From the NCBI GenBank assembly GCA_003148945.1, contig QGGY01000015.1:1-64000 (forward strand): a stretch of 64,000 nt of DNA. Direction: 5' to 3'. The stretch comes from Murimonas intestini (GTDB taxonomy: Bacteria; Bacillota; Clostridia; Lachnospirales; Lachnospiraceae). How positions within the stretch are numbered: the stretch's first letter is position 1; each line of letters begins with the position of its first letter. Made by a program: the position numbers and the translations under genes. The notes under the pieces were generated by a model, which saw nothing but the letters and a program-made list of their open reading frames with translations, had not been told where the DNA came from and did no database searches. This document shows, piece after piece, positions 45,696 to 57,300 of this stretch.

Positions 45696-45712
45696 AGGGG
45701 AGGATGAGCAGG

Positions 45713-47404
45713 ATGGAATGGTGGAAGGATGCAGTAGTTTATCAGGTTTATCCAAAAAGCTTTAAGGACAGCAGCGGAGACGGGATAGGAGATATTAACG
45801 GAATTACAGAAAAGCTGCCATATATCCGGGAACTGGGAGCGGATGTTGTATGGCTGTCTCCAATCTATGATTCCCCTCAGGATGACAACGGTTACGATAT
45901 CAGAGACTATTATAAATTGTTAAAAGAGGCCGGAACCATGGAGGATTTTGACAGGATGCTTTCAAGAGCTCATGGGCTTGGGCTTAGAATCATTATGGAT
46001 CTAGTTGTGAACCATACCTCGGATGAGCATGTCTGGTTTCAGGAGAGCAAAAAGTCAAAAGACAATCCATACAGGGATTATTATATATGGAAAGAGGGGA
46101 AAAGGCAGAACACCAGGGAGGGATTAGATACCAGTAAAGAACAGGCCTGGGGGGATGAACCAAATAACTGGGGCTCCTGCTACTCGGGAAGTGCATGGGA
46201 ATGGGACAGCACCACAAAAGAATACTACCTGCATCTCTTTTCCCGGAAGCAGCCTGATTTAAACTGGGAAAACGTTCTGGTGCGGGAAGAGATATATAAA
46301 ATGATGAGGTGGTGGCTGGATAAAGGGATCGATGGATTCAGGATGGACGTTATCAGTCTGATCTCAAAGCTGCCGGGGTACCCTGACGGTGAAGCAGGAG
46401 AGAGCGGGTATACTTCATTTGAAGTCACGGCAAATGGTCCCTGTGTCCATGAGTATCTGAAGGAAATGAACAGGAAGGTGCTGAGCCTTTATGATGTGAT
46501 GACAGTAGGCGAGTGCAGCGGAGTGACTCTGGAAGAAGCATGGAAATATGCAGGGGCTGAAGAAGGAGAATTAAACATGATTTTCCAGTTCGAGCTTATG
46601 GAACTCGACTGCGAGAATGGCATAAAGTGGGACCTGAAGCCTCTTGATTTTATTAGAATGAAGAAGATCTTTGAAAAATGGCAGACAGGGATGTATGGAA
46701 AGGCCTGGAACAGCCTCTTCTGGAATAACCACGACCAGCCCAGGGTCGTATCCAGATGGGGAAATGACAGCGGAGAATACAGAGAACTGTCGGCAAAAAT
46801 GCTGGCTTCCATTCTTTACGGAATGCAGGGTACACCCTTTATCTATCAGGGGGAAGAACTGGGAATGACAAATCCGGGGCTTTCTATTGAAGAGTGCAGA
46901 GATATTGAGACTCTCAGGATGTATCAGGAAAGACTGGAGGCGGGGTGCAGCAGAGCAGAAATTATGCGGTCTGTACATGCAAAATGCAGGGACAATGCCC
47001 GGACACCTATGCAGTGGGATGATTCACCAAATGCGGGTTTCTCAACCGGAGATCCGTGGATGCCTGTGAATCCGGATTACAAAACTATAAATGCCGGTGC
47101 CCAGCTTCAGGATGAAGACTCGGTATTTCATTATTACAAAAAGCTTATAAGATTACGGAAAACCTATGATGTATTCAGGGATGGAAGATTCACGATGGAG
47201 TATAAAGAAGATCCTGACATTATATGGTACACAAGGACGGGGGAGAAGGAAAGCCTGCGGGTGATCTGTAATTTTCATGAGCTTACAAGAGCGATAAAGC
47301 TGCCTGATAATGAGGAATGGGGAGAACTGCTGATTTGCAACTATCCAGAAATCAGAAAAGAAACAGAGCTTAGACCATATGAGGCCAGAATGTACCTTGT
47401 ATGA
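45713..47404 (+). CDS. GH13 alpha-glucosidase (oligo-1,6-glucosidase type)
   Basis: A 563-residue glycoside hydrolase. Region I DLVVNHTSDEH, nucleophile GFRMDVI, acid/base VGECSG and the NNHDQPR block are the four conserved GH13 motifs, and YQVYPKSFKDSSGDGIGD at the N terminus is typical of the oligo-1,6-glucosidase/alpha-glucosidase subgroup. There is no signal peptide, so it acts on imported substrate in the cytoplasm. The start is set at ATG 45713 with GGGGAGG nine bases upstream; the longer frame from 45692 overlaps the deoC stop. Confidence 0.9.
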   Translation: MEWWKDAVVYQVYPKSFKDSSGDGIGDINGITEKLPYIRELGADVVWLSPIYDSPQDDNGYDIRDYYKLLKEAGTMEDFDRMLSRAHGLGLRIIMDLVVNHTSDEHVWFQESKKSKDNPYRDYYIWKEGKRQNTREGLDTSKEQAWGDEPNNWGSCYSGSAWEWDSTTKEYYLHLFSRKQPDLNWENVLVREEIYKMMRWWLDKGIDGFRMDVISLISKLPGYPDGEAGESGYTSFEVTANGPCVHEYLKEMNRKVLSLYDVMTVGECSGVTLEEAWKYAGAEEGELNMIFQFELMELDCENGIKWDLKPLDFIRMKKIFEKWQTGMYGKAWNSLFWNNHDQPRVVSRWGNDSGEYRELSAKMLASILYGMQGTPFIYQGEELGMTNPGLSIEECRDIETLRMYQERLEAGCSRAEIMRSVHAKCRDNARTPMQWDDSPNAGFSTGDPWMPVNPDYKTINAGAQLQDEDSVFHYYKKLIRLRKTYDVFRDGRFTMEYKEDPDIIWYTRTGEKESLRVICNFHELTRAIKLPDNEEWGELLICNYPEIRKETELRPYEARMYLV

Positions 47405-47428
47405 AGCAAATGAAAGAGGAGGAGAAAA

Positions 47429-48841
47429 ATGGCACATATTGAAATTACGACGAAAAACCCCACCCCACCTCCTGATTGGCTGAAGAATGCCATCATCTAT
47501 GAGATTAATCCGCGGACCTTTACTTCACCGGATGGAGAAGGTGCCGGCTCAGGAAGCGGTACCTTCAGTAGTACTATAGGAAAGCTGGACTATCTGAAGG
47601 AGCTGGGAATTAATACAGTATGGCTGGCAGGCTGCACTGAGGGCAGCAGTCATTTTTCTGAATTCTGGACTGTCTATGCCATGCGGGATCCAAGAAAAGT
47701 AGATCCTGCCCTTGGGACAGACGAGGCTCTGAAGGAGCTTATCAGGGAAGCTCACAAGAGGGAGATACGCATAATTGGAGAAGCAGTGACACATGGAGTG
47801 ACACTGGACAGCCCGCTGCTTGCGGAACATCCGGGCTGGTTCAGAGGCGGAGAATGGGGAATGGCGGACTTTGACTATGCAAATCCCGAATTCAAAAAAT
47901 GGTGGGTCGACCTGTGGGTAGAAACTACAGTCAAATATGGATTTGACGGGTACAGGCTGGACGGACCAAACGGTGTTTCGCCCTTTGAGGACGTGATGGG
48001 CATTTGGGATGACATTGCCTGGGAATGCAGAAGGAGAGGGCATGAGATAGCGGTGATAGGAGAAAACAGCCGTTATCATATCAGGCAGTGTGACAGGGAT
48101 GATTTTTCACATAATATGGCAGGCGAATTCTCAGAAGAGCCAGGGTATGCCACAATGCAGATTAGCTGCCATGATGAGGGGATCAATATGGGCAGCGGGA
48201 ATTATTATGCGCTCAGAGGCAGCAGATTTAAATTCGGTTACAGTGCTGTATTTGGATATAATATCCCATTATTTATGTCAGGTGAGGAATTTGATTCCGG
48301 GGTGCATTTCGTGAGCAGTTTAAAGAAAAAGATCTATGAAGGCTTTGAAAAGAGCCGGGAGATTGATTTCTACGATTCCAATCCTGACTCAGAGTCAGGC
48401 GGCTGGCTGCTTGGCAGCCGCATCGTATGGGATGAGATAAAGGAACACGGACACAGAGAAATGCTGGACGACTGCAGACAGATATTAAGGATCCGGAATG
48501 AAAACCAGGACATCCTTCACTATAACAGAAAAGAGACAAACATCCTTCCAGCAAAGTGTATTCCCAAAAGCGGGTCAATACCTTATATTCGGTATATTGA
48601 GGGACAAGCGGCTATCCTGGTCATGGGGAATGAGGGCATTGCTGACAGGGATTTTATTGTGCAGATACCTCTTGAGGAGATAGGGTTTGGACCGGAGGCA
48701 TCTTATCAGGTCCGCGATTTATGGAGCGGGGAGTGCAGGACAGTAGAAGGGAAGTATATGGGATGCCTGCGGGTGAGTGTGCCGGGAGATTATAAAGCAG
48801 GGGGAGGAGTAAGAGCATACAGGATAGAGAGAGCGGACTGA
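47429..48841 (+). CDS. Divergent GH13 alpha-amylase-fold hydrolase
   Basis: A 470-residue GH13-like enzyme. Catalytic residues look intact: nucleophile in DGYRLDGPNG (about residues 174-183), acid/base in VIGENS (about 209-214) and the HD pair in ISCHDE (about 246-251). Region I is unusual: GEAVTHG (about 115-121) where D-x-x-x-N-H is expected. It is cytoplasmic, shorter than most glucosidases, and paired with a regular GH13 enzyme 24 nt upstream, so it may act on a modified glucoside. The specificity is unknown. Confidence 0.8.
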   Translation: MAHIEITTKNPTPPPDWLKNAIIYEINPRTFTSPDGEGAGSGSGTFSSTIGKLDYLKELGINTVWLAGCTEGSSHFSEFWTVYAMRDPRKVDPALGTDEALKELIREAHKREIRIIGEAVTHGVTLDSPLLAEHPGWFRGGEWGMADFDYANPEFKKWWVDLWVETTVKYGFDGYRLDGPNGVSPFEDVMGIWDDIAWECRRRGHEIAVIGENSRYHIRQCDRDDFSHNMAGEFSEEPGYATMQISCHDEGINMGSGNYYALRGSRFKFGYSAVFGYNIPLFMSGEEFDSGVHFVSSLKKKIYEGFEKSREIDFYDSNPDSESGGWLLGSRIVWDEIKEHGHREMLDDCRQILRIRNENQDILHYNRKETNILPAKCIPKSGSIPYIRYIEGQAAILVMGNEGIADRDFIVQIPLEEIGFGPEASYQVRDLWSGECRTVEGKYMGCLRVSVPGDYKAGGGVRAYRIERAD

Positions 48842-48883
48842 CGGCCTGCTCTTTTTGTTACTGTTTATTCCGTGATCAGTAAC
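48830..48883 (+). terminator. Weak terminator followed by a 7-bp inverted repeat
   Basis: AGAGC-GG pairs with CC-GCTCT and is followed by TTTTTG. Immediately after, GTTACTG (48857-48863) pairs with CAGTAAC (48877-48883). The first hairpin probably ends the sugar operon; the second may be an operator for lon. Confidence 0.5.
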
Positions 48884-48905
48884 ACGCTCCGTGATGCACA
48901 GCTAT

Positions 48906-48933
48906 TTTACTTTTGCAGAAAATTTGCTATAAT
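48906..48933 (+). promoter_or_regulatory. Promoter of lon
   Basis: Extended -10 box TGCTATAAT ending at 48933 with a weak TTTACT at 48906-48911 (16-nt spacing). A GTCAAA at 48951-48956 is the only hint of a CtsR half-site. Confidence 0.5.
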
Positions 48934-49006
48934 AATCTAAAGATGCCAGAGTCAAAAACTTTTGCATATGCCAGGTTAGTGGCGTACATCGGGGAGGAGG
49001 GATTTT

Positions 49007-51277
49007 ATGATAATCGTACCTATATATGACATGATGATTCTGCCGGGAGTGACATTCTATTTTAAAAGTGAAATATTACAGAGACCTGATATTGCAGAGA
49101 TAAAAAAGGATGAGGACATTTTGTTCATAGTCCAGAAATCCGACAAAGAGAGAGGGGGAATGACGGCTGATGATTTTTATCCTGTCGGCATATCAGGAAA
49201 GGTTGATAACATTGATTCAGAGGGCAATATTTCAATTAAAGCTAATGAGAGAGTGGAGATATGTGATATAGAGGTTTCTGAACAGGTGATTGAGGCCTCA
49301 GCCAGCTCTCTGGAGGATAAAGAGGATATTACACCGGAAGAAGTTGGCCAGAAATTTGAAAAGATCAAGTCCTCACTTTTGAAGTTTGTACAGGGATTCC
49401 AGTGGGGAGTCTGGGCCAGGAGCTTTATACTGCACTGGAGGAGCCTGGATGAGGTAGCATGTGCACTTTCAGGGTATTTGACTATTTCTTCAGAAGAGAA
49501 ATATGCCATTATGGAGACAGGCTCCAAAAAAGAACGTTATGAGAAAATAGAGGCGGCTGTTTATGAATTCATGGCAGTATCCAAGATCAGCAGAGAGGCG
49601 GAGGATGCCCAGGAAGAGACAAATGAGCAGGCTTACCGTGAGATGGCTATTAAGAAACAGATAGAGATACTGCAGAGGCAGCTGGATGAAATGCACCCTG
49701 AGAATATATCTGATGTGCGCAGGTTTGAGAGCAAGCTGAATGAATCAGGTATGAATGAAGAAGCGCGCAGGGAAGCCGATAAGGTACTTAACCGTATGAA
49801 GCAGGAAGGCAAGGACGGCCATGAATACGGGATGCTGTATGACTATCTGGATTTTTTGACAAGCCTGTCCTGGCAGACACATGAGGATGATAATGTGGAT
49901 CTTCTGGAGGCTGAGCGTATACTTGATGAGGACCACTATGGGCTAAAGAAAGTAAAGGAGCGCATTATACAGCAGATGGCGGTGATGATCCTGAATAAAA
50001 AGCAGGCCGGCTCTATCCTGCTTTTTGTGGGGCCTCCGGGAACAGGAAAAACCAGCATAGGCCAGAGCATAGCCCGTGCGCTCCACCGGGGCTATGTCAG
50101 GATCAGCCTGGGAGGCATCAGGGATGAGGCTGAGATACGCGGGCACAGGAGGACTTATATAGGGGCCATGCCGGGCAGGATCATGGAGGGCATGAAACGC
50201 AGCGGAGTGATGAATCCTGTAATGGTATTGGACGAGGTGGACAAACTGGCAAAGGACTATGGGGGCGACCCGGCCAGCGCGCTGCTGGAAGTGCTTGATC
50301 CGGAGCAGAATTCCAACTTTACGGACCACTATATGAATGTGCCGTATGATCTGTCAAAGGTCCTGTTTGTGTGCACGGCAAATACAACGGATACGATTCC
50401 AGAGCCTCTTCTTAACAGGATGGAAGTCATTCAGTTCCCTGGATATACAGCCCTGGAAAAATTTCAGATAGCCAGAAAACATCTGATTCCAAAGGCAATG
50501 CTGAGCATGGGGATAAAGGCCAGAAATTTAAATATCACAGACGGTGCGCTCAGAAAAATAATTGACGATTACACGATGGAGTCCGGTGTCAGAGGATTAA
50601 AGAAGCAGATAGATACATTGTGCAGATCGGCAGCGGTAAAGCTTGTAAAAGAAGAGCAGAAGAGTATCACAGTAAGCGAAAAGAGAGTTGCGGAATTTCT
50701 TGGAAGAAATGTCCTGCATCATGAAGGAATACTGGAGGAGAAGATTCCGGGGGTAGTGACCGGACTGGCGTGGACGTCAGCAGGCGGTGAGATCCTCTTT
50801 ATAGAGACTTCTCTTACAAAAGGTTCGGGAAAGATACAGATAACGGGCCAGCTGGGAGAGGTGATGAAGGAATCAGCTCAGATAGCCATCACCCTTGTAA
50901 AAGCTCTCTATCCTGAGGAAGCAGAAAAACTGAATACGAATGATCTGCATATACATGTCCCGGCTGGGGCTGTGCCCAAGGATGGCCCGTCAGCAGGCAT
51001 CACGCTTCTGACTGCCATTGCCTCCCTGATAACGGGAAGGGGAGTTGACCCCGAATACGCAATGACGGGGGAGATATCCCTCAGGGGCAGGATAATGCCC
51101 ATAGGCGGCCTGCCGGAGAAGCTTCTGGCCGCGCAGCGCGCTGGCATAACAATGGTCTTTATACCGGAAGATAATATAGATGACCTGGAAGAGGTGGCGG
51201 AAGAGGTAAAAGGGAAGCTGCAGATCCTGCCGGTGAAAAAAGTGACGGATGTACTGAAGACTGTGTTAACATCGTAG
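49007..51277 (+). CDS. lon: ATP-dependent protease Lon
   Basis: A 756-residue LonA-type protease. The N-terminal LON substrate-binding domain (about 1-190), a coiled-coil linker, and an AAA+ module with Walker A GPPGTGKTS (about residues 343-351) and Walker B VMVLDEVDKL are followed by a Ser-Lys protease domain. S662 in KDGPSAG and K705 in LPEKLLAA are 43 apart, as in E. coli Lon. It degrades misfolded and regulatory proteins in the cytoplasm. The N-terminal domain is slightly shorter than usual. GGGGAGGAGG precedes the start. Confidence 0.95.
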   Translation: MIIVPIYDMMILPGVTFYFKSEILQRPDIAEIKKDEDILFIVQKSDKERGGMTADDFYPVGISGKVDNIDSEGNISIKANERVEICDIEVSEQVIEASASSLEDKEDITPEEVGQKFEKIKSSLLKFVQGFQWGVWARSFILHWRSLDEVACALSGYLTISSEEKYAIMETGSKKERYEKIEAAVYEFMAVSKISREAEDAQEETNEQAYREMAIKKQIEILQRQLDEMHPENISDVRRFESKLNESGMNEEARREADKVLNRMKQEGKDGHEYGMLYDYLDFLTSLSWQTHEDDNVDLLEAERILDEDHYGLKKVKERIIQQMAVMILNKKQAGSILLFVGPPGTGKTSIGQSIARALHRGYVRISLGGIRDEAEIRGHRRTYIGAMPGRIMEGMKRSGVMNPVMVLDEVDKLAKDYGGDPASALLEVLDPEQNSNFTDHYMNVPYDLSKVLFVCTANTTDTIPEPLLNRMEVIQFPGYTALEKFQIARKHLIPKAMLSMGIKARNLNITDGALRKIIDDYTMESGVRGLKKQIDTLCRSAAVKLVKEEQKSITVSEKRVAEFLGRNVLHHEGILEEKIPGVVTGLAWTSAGGEILFIETSLTKGSGKIQITGQLGEVMKESAQIAITLVKALYPEEAEKLNTNDLHIHVPAGAVPKDGPSAGITLLTAIASLITGRGVDPEYAMTGEISLRGRIMPIGGLPEKLLAAQRAGITMVFIPEDNIDDLEEVAEEVKGKLQILPVKKVTDVLKTVLTS

Positions 51278-51291
51278 ATATGCAGGCACCA

Positions 51292-51339
51292 CCTCCTGAA
51301 AACAGAATACAATAAAACTATACGCATATTTTCAGGAGG
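51292..51339 (+). promoter_or_regulatory. Perfect 11-bp inverted repeat containing the Shine-Dalgarno of the giant gene
   Basis: CCTCCTGAAAA (51292-51302) is the exact reverse complement of TTTTCAGGAGG (51329-51339), separated by 26 A/T-rich bases. The right arm is the ribosome site of the 2524-residue protein. If transcription starts upstream, the RNA would fold and hide the site; if it starts between the arms, the repeat could instead be a protein operator. Confidence 0.7.
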
Positions 51340-51349
51340 AATTATACTT

Positions 51350-54300
51350 ATGCCAGCATTTATCACCGGCACGGTGTTCCATGATATGGATCATGACGGC
51401 CGTTTTACTCCGGGTGAGCCGGGAATTCCAGGAGTGAACGTCGTTTTATATTCAGCAGACAGTACACAGCCCGGCAGCCCGGCCTGCACTTTTGTCCAGA
51501 CCGGAACAGACGGTGTTTACAGCTTTACAGTTACAGAGCCGGGCACGTACACTGTGTATGAAACCGTAATATTTCCAGGCAGCTGTCCGCCTTCACTGGT
51601 GAGCCAGCCCCCGGGGTACTATCACTCAAACACTCCCAGAAAAGGGACGGTCATACTCACACAGGAAGAGATATCAGGTGATAATACAGTAAATGGGCCT
51701 GATTTTGGCCATGATATGTGGGGGATACCATATAACTGCGGGCCGGAAATGATATTATTTGAAGGGGAGCAGCCTACAGGGAGGTTTGCAGTCAATCTTG
51801 TGACAGGCGATGCAGCCGACATGGGACCTGTACAGAGCCCGGCAGCTGTGAATGCTGTTGGGTTTAATACAGAGGATAATTTTATCTATGGCTATGACCA
51901 GGTGCAGAATACAATAGTCAGAGTAGATCAGAATGGTGATGTCATGTATCTTGAACCCAGGCCTGAGGGGATGCCTGCAGCGGCTTACTCGGCCGGAGCC
52001 ATTGATATGTCGGGATTTTACTATGTATATATACCGGGCGGCAGCAGGTTCTATACGGTAGATCTGCGGCCTGATTCAGCCACATTTCTCCGTCTGGTGG
52101 ATCCTTCAGACGGCTACAGGGAGCAGACAGAGGACTATGGCACAGCTCTGTCCTCACCGCTGGCTATAGGAGACTGGGCGTTTAATCCGGCCGACGGGCG
52201 GCTGTACGGAGTGGAGAGGAATGGGGTAGTTTACAGGATCAATGAATTGACGGGAGATGTGGCTCCCCTTGATACAACCGGGCCGAACCCGGGTGCTTTG
52301 TTCGGGGCTGTGGCTGTCGATGGCAATGGGAATCTCTATGCAGTCAGCAGCAGCGACGGGACTATTTACAGATACAGGCTCAGCGGGTATTCAGCGGCGG
52401 GAATGCGTTTCTCAGCCACACAGCCGGGAAGTTTTATTGATGCGGCAATGTGTCCTTATGCCATTATAGAAACAGATTTCGGAGATGCCCCTGATGCTGG
52501 AGGAGGCGGGGGAGCAGGAAATTACAATACTCTTCTTGCCAGCAATGGCCCGCGGCATGGTCTGGGAAGTCCATTGTATCTGGGAACACGGGTAACTTCA
52601 GAGGATGACGCACATCAGAGTGCAATGGCAGACGGGGATGACCTGACCCAGGGGATCCAGGATGATGCCCTGACTCTTCCGCTGCCTGTTCTGCCTGTAG
52701 ATGCCCTGAACTATTCACTGACAGCAGCGGTGACGAATGATACAGGGGATACGGCAAATCTGTATGGGTGGATCGATTTTAATAAGAACGGGCTGTTTGA
52801 GGCTTCGGAGGCAGCGGCAGTCATTCAGATACCTCCATATTCAGGTACCGGCCAGTATACCCTGGATTTTGGCCGCCCTCCCGGCAGTGCGCTGACGCCG
52901 GACCATACATTCCTGCGCCTGCGCCTCACCACGGATGATCTGCAGGATACAGGGACAGAGATCCAGGATACCAGGAGTGTGGGGCCGGCATCAGACGGGG
53001 AAGTGGAGGATTATATTCTGAAGATCGGGACTACCACGGACCTGTCGGTGACTAAAACAGCAGATCTGCAGGTACTGTCCACAGGGGATACCATAACCTA
53101 TACGATAACAGTAAGTAATTATGGTCCGGAGGATGCATATGATGTGCTCCTGACAGATATAGTCCCGCCTGAGATCACAGGTGCGAGATACAGTCTGGAC
53201 GGAGGGCCGTCTGACTACTGGCCCGGAACTCTTGTACTGGGAACTATGGCGCCGGGACAGGTGAACACTGTTGTTATCCAGGGGGTGTTTGATGGTTCTG
53301 TACTTGGCCCTGTGATAAATACGGCGACAGTGACTTCTTACTCAGAGGACCCTGATCCGGGCAACAATTCAGCTACCACCGTCACGCCGGTGGACCGGGC
53401 AGCTGATCTTGAGATCACTAAAACAGCAGATGAAAGCTTTGCTGTAATAGGAGAGGCGTTCACATTTAATATTACAGTGACAAATCATGGGCCGGATCCG
53501 GCCGAAAATACCATAATAAATGATATAGCAGCGGCAGATTTCAGCACGCCGGAATATTCTGCTGACGGAGGAACCAGCTGGATGCCGTGGCATGGGCAGC
53601 TGGATGCAGGGATAATTGAGGCGGGCACTGCTTTTACATTCCTGCTGAGGGGGACAGTGGAAGCGGGCACTCAGGATGAGCTGCAGAACACAGCGTCTGT
53701 TACAAGCGACACATCAGATCCTGACCCCTCTGATAATACGGTAACCATTACTGTACCAAAGTCTGCGCTGGCTGATCTGGGGGTCATTAAGACAGGAGAG
53801 CCTGATCCTGTCAGTGTGGGCCAACAGCTTATCTATACTATAACAGTGACAAACAGCGGACCGTCCCAGGCGGAAGAGGTCATTATTTCCGATGCGCTTC
53901 CGGCAGAGCTGTTAAACCAGGAATATTCTTTTGATTCAGTTATCTGGTATCCATGGACAGGAGAGTATGCGGCGGGGAGCCTGGCAGCGGGGGATATATA
54001 TACACTCTATTTAAGAGGTGATGTGGATCCTGATGCGCAGACAGGTGAAATGATGAATACAGTTACGATAAGTTCTGCCACAGATGACCCTGATCCAAAT
54101 AATAATACGTACACAGAGATCATAACTGTGGAAGCGGCGGCAGACCTGTCAGTAACTAAGACTGCATCTCCTTCTGCTGTCCTTTCGGGAGAGATTTTGA
54201 CTTATACAGTAGTGGTAAGCAATGACGGGCCTTCAGATGCAGCAAATGTGGTCCTGTCCGATACTCTGCCGGCAGAAATTGAAAATCCTGTGTTTTCTGT

Positions 54301-57300
54301 GGACGGAAGTGCAGAAGAACCCTGGACGGGGAGCTACTCACTTTCGATATTACCCGCAGGGAGTTCTTTTACGCTGACTATACGCGGGACAGTAAATGTC
54401 ACACAGACGGAAAGCCTGGTGAATACGTCATTTGTTGCGAGTGATACGCCTGATCCCATACCAGATAATAATGCAGATACAGTCATTACGCAGGCCGAAG
54501 CTTTAGCAGATCTTACACTGGTTAAGGAAGGACCGGCATCAGTGGAAGCAGGCGGAATGATTTCTTATACGGTTACAGTTTCGAATGCAGGACCGGGGGC
54601 TGCCGCTGATGTGGAGGTGACAGATGCGGTGCCTTCTGAGATAAATGACCCGGAGTATTCTGTAAATGGAGGCGTATATATACCATGGAGCGGCAGCTTC
54701 CGGGCAGGTACGCTGGAAGCATCTGAATCTGTAACTATTATGATCCGCGGAAATGTCAGTTCTTTGGCGGCAGGGACCGTGGTAAACAGTGCTTCAGTCA
54801 CATCTTCCACACCTGATCCGGATCCATCGGACAACAGCGGTACAGTGACGACGTCTGTTGAAGCAAGTGCAGATATTTCTGTCGTAAAGACAGCCTCCCT
54901 CAGTCCTGCTGTTCCCGGGCAGTATCTGACCTATACCTTAGTTGTGAGCAATGCAGGCCCGTCAGCGGCAGCAGGTGTTATCCTTGAGGATGAGCTGCCT
55001 CCGGTCCTTACAGGAGCAGAGGTGTCTGCTGATGAGCAGAACTGGGCGCCCTGGAGCAGCCCGTATTCTGTAGGAACTCTGGATGCGGGTGAGGCAGCCG
55101 TTGTATATGTGCGCGGGACTGTGGCAGCATCAGCTGTAAATACAATTGCAAATACGGCGTCAGTTTCATCAGATACACCTGATCCGGACATGGGCAATAA
55201 TACTTCATCCACAGCTACGCCTGTGGATCCGTCGGCCGATATCTCAGTCACAAAAACAGCCAGCCCCAGTCCTGTATTACCAGGAGGAGAACTGACATAT
55301 ACTGTCACTATTTCAAATGCTGGTCCGGCAGATGCCCAGAATATAGAACTGGCAGATACTCTGCCCTCACTTTTGGCAAATCCGCAGTTTTCAACAGATA
55401 ACGGCATTAGCTGGAATGACTGGCCTGGATTTTTAAATGTTGGGACAATAGCGGCGGATGCTTCAGCAGAGGTTCTGATCAGGGGAACAGTAAACAGTGC
55501 GGCAGCAGGGATACTGAGCAATACAGCAGCAGTCAGTTCTGCGACGCCTGATCCGGATCCTGTCAATAATACGGATATAGTTCTGACGCCCATCGAAACT
55601 TCCGCAGATGTATCAGTGAAAAAGACTGCAGCACCTGTACCGGCAGAACCGGGGCAGCAGCTGACTTATACAATAGTGGTGAACAACGCCGGGCCTGATA
55701 CGGCACAGGCAGTGTCAGTCACAGACAGTACAGCGCCGGAATTATCAGGGCCGGAATTTTCAGCAGACGGAGGAAATACCTGGAATCCATGGGTAAATCC
55801 CTATGCGGCCGGAGATATAGCCAGCGGGGACAGCATACAGATATTGCTGAGGGGGACTTTAAGCAGTGCGGCCTCCGGGATTGTGAACAATTCTGTCTCG
55901 GCTGCGGCCCAGACGCCTGATCCTGATCCTGACAACAATATATTTACGCTTAATACGCCGGTAAGTACGTCAGCAGATTTATCCGTGACGAAGACTGCGG
56001 AAGAGGGAACAGCAGTACCGGGAAGTCTATATAATTATCTGGTAAATATTATAAATGGCGGGCCTGATACGGCAGCAGATGTTACAATGACAGATTCAGA
56101 CATGATGGGGCTTCAGAATCCTGAGTACTCACTTGATGGAATCACATACTCCCCGTGGACGGGCAGCATATATCTGGGGAGTATGGCAGATGGACAGAGC
56201 ATCACGGTACATCTCAGGGGGACCATAGACCCGGAGGCGGAAGGGGATCTGATGAACAGAGTATTTGTGGCTTCATCAACACCAGATCCAGATATGACTA
56301 ATAATAACGACGCTGCGGAAACAGCCCTTGTTCCGTTGGCAGATCTGTCAATTACAAAGAGCGGGATACCTGATCCGGCCGTACCGGGAAAAGTACTGAC
56401 ATATACTCTGACAGTCAAAAATGCAGGTCCGTCTGCTGCAAGAGATATAACAGTGATAGATGCCGTGCCGGGAATCCTGGAAAATGCAGAATATTCCACA
56501 GACGGCATCCCGGGATGGCAGCCGTGGACAGGAACGTACCAGAGTGATGTGATGGCGCCGGGATCGGAACTGAGCCTGACCATAAGAGGAGTCCTGGCCT
56601 CCCTGGCATCCGGTACAGTAATTAATACGGCTGTTGTGACATCGGCAACGCCTGATCCTGATCCATCCGACAATAAAGCTGTCGATGAGCGTCAGATACA
56701 GCCGGAAGCGGATCTTTCACTGGTCAAATCAGTCAGCCCCAGTCCGGCGGTGCCGGGGCAGCGGGTCACTTATACTCTGGCTGCCTCCAATGCAGGACCG
56801 TCAGATGCAGTAAATGTTCAGTTTACTGATATGCTGCCGCAGGTGCTCCAGAATCAGGAATATTCCATCGATGGGGGCGTCAGCTGGTATCCATGGAGCG
56901 GAACGTATGAGATGACCAGTCTGGCAGGAGGAATGGCGGCTGAAATCCTTGTCAGAGGACTGCTGCCTTTAAATGAGGCAGGTGCAGGAATTCTCAGGAA
57001 TACAGCTTCTGTAGAAAGTGAAACAGACGATCCTGATCCCGGTAATAATACGGCTGTGATAGAGACTCCTGTCAGCGGCCTGGCAGATATGAAGATCACC
57101 AAGTCAGCAGTACCTGAAACGGCTGCTCCGGGAGGGCTTCTCACTTACTATGTGGATGTCAGGAATCTGGGGCCGGAGGAAGCAGAGCAGGTGACAATAG
57201 AAGATAAGGCAGTATTGAGTGAACTCACAGATACAGAGTATTCGACTGATGGAGGAAGTACCTGGAGCAGATGGAGCGGCAGCTATGTGATTGGCAGTAT

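Noticed and set aside
51306-51331. A sporulation sigma-E-like promoter (ATA-N15-CATATTTT) before the giant gene
   Set aside because: Transcription would start inside the Shine-Dalgarno and the spacing is one short, so it cannot serve this start.
54931-56673. Long minus-strand frames within the DUF11 array
   Set aside because: They mirror the repeats in antisense and repeat the same artefact (SDGSGSGV), as expected from tandem coding repeats.
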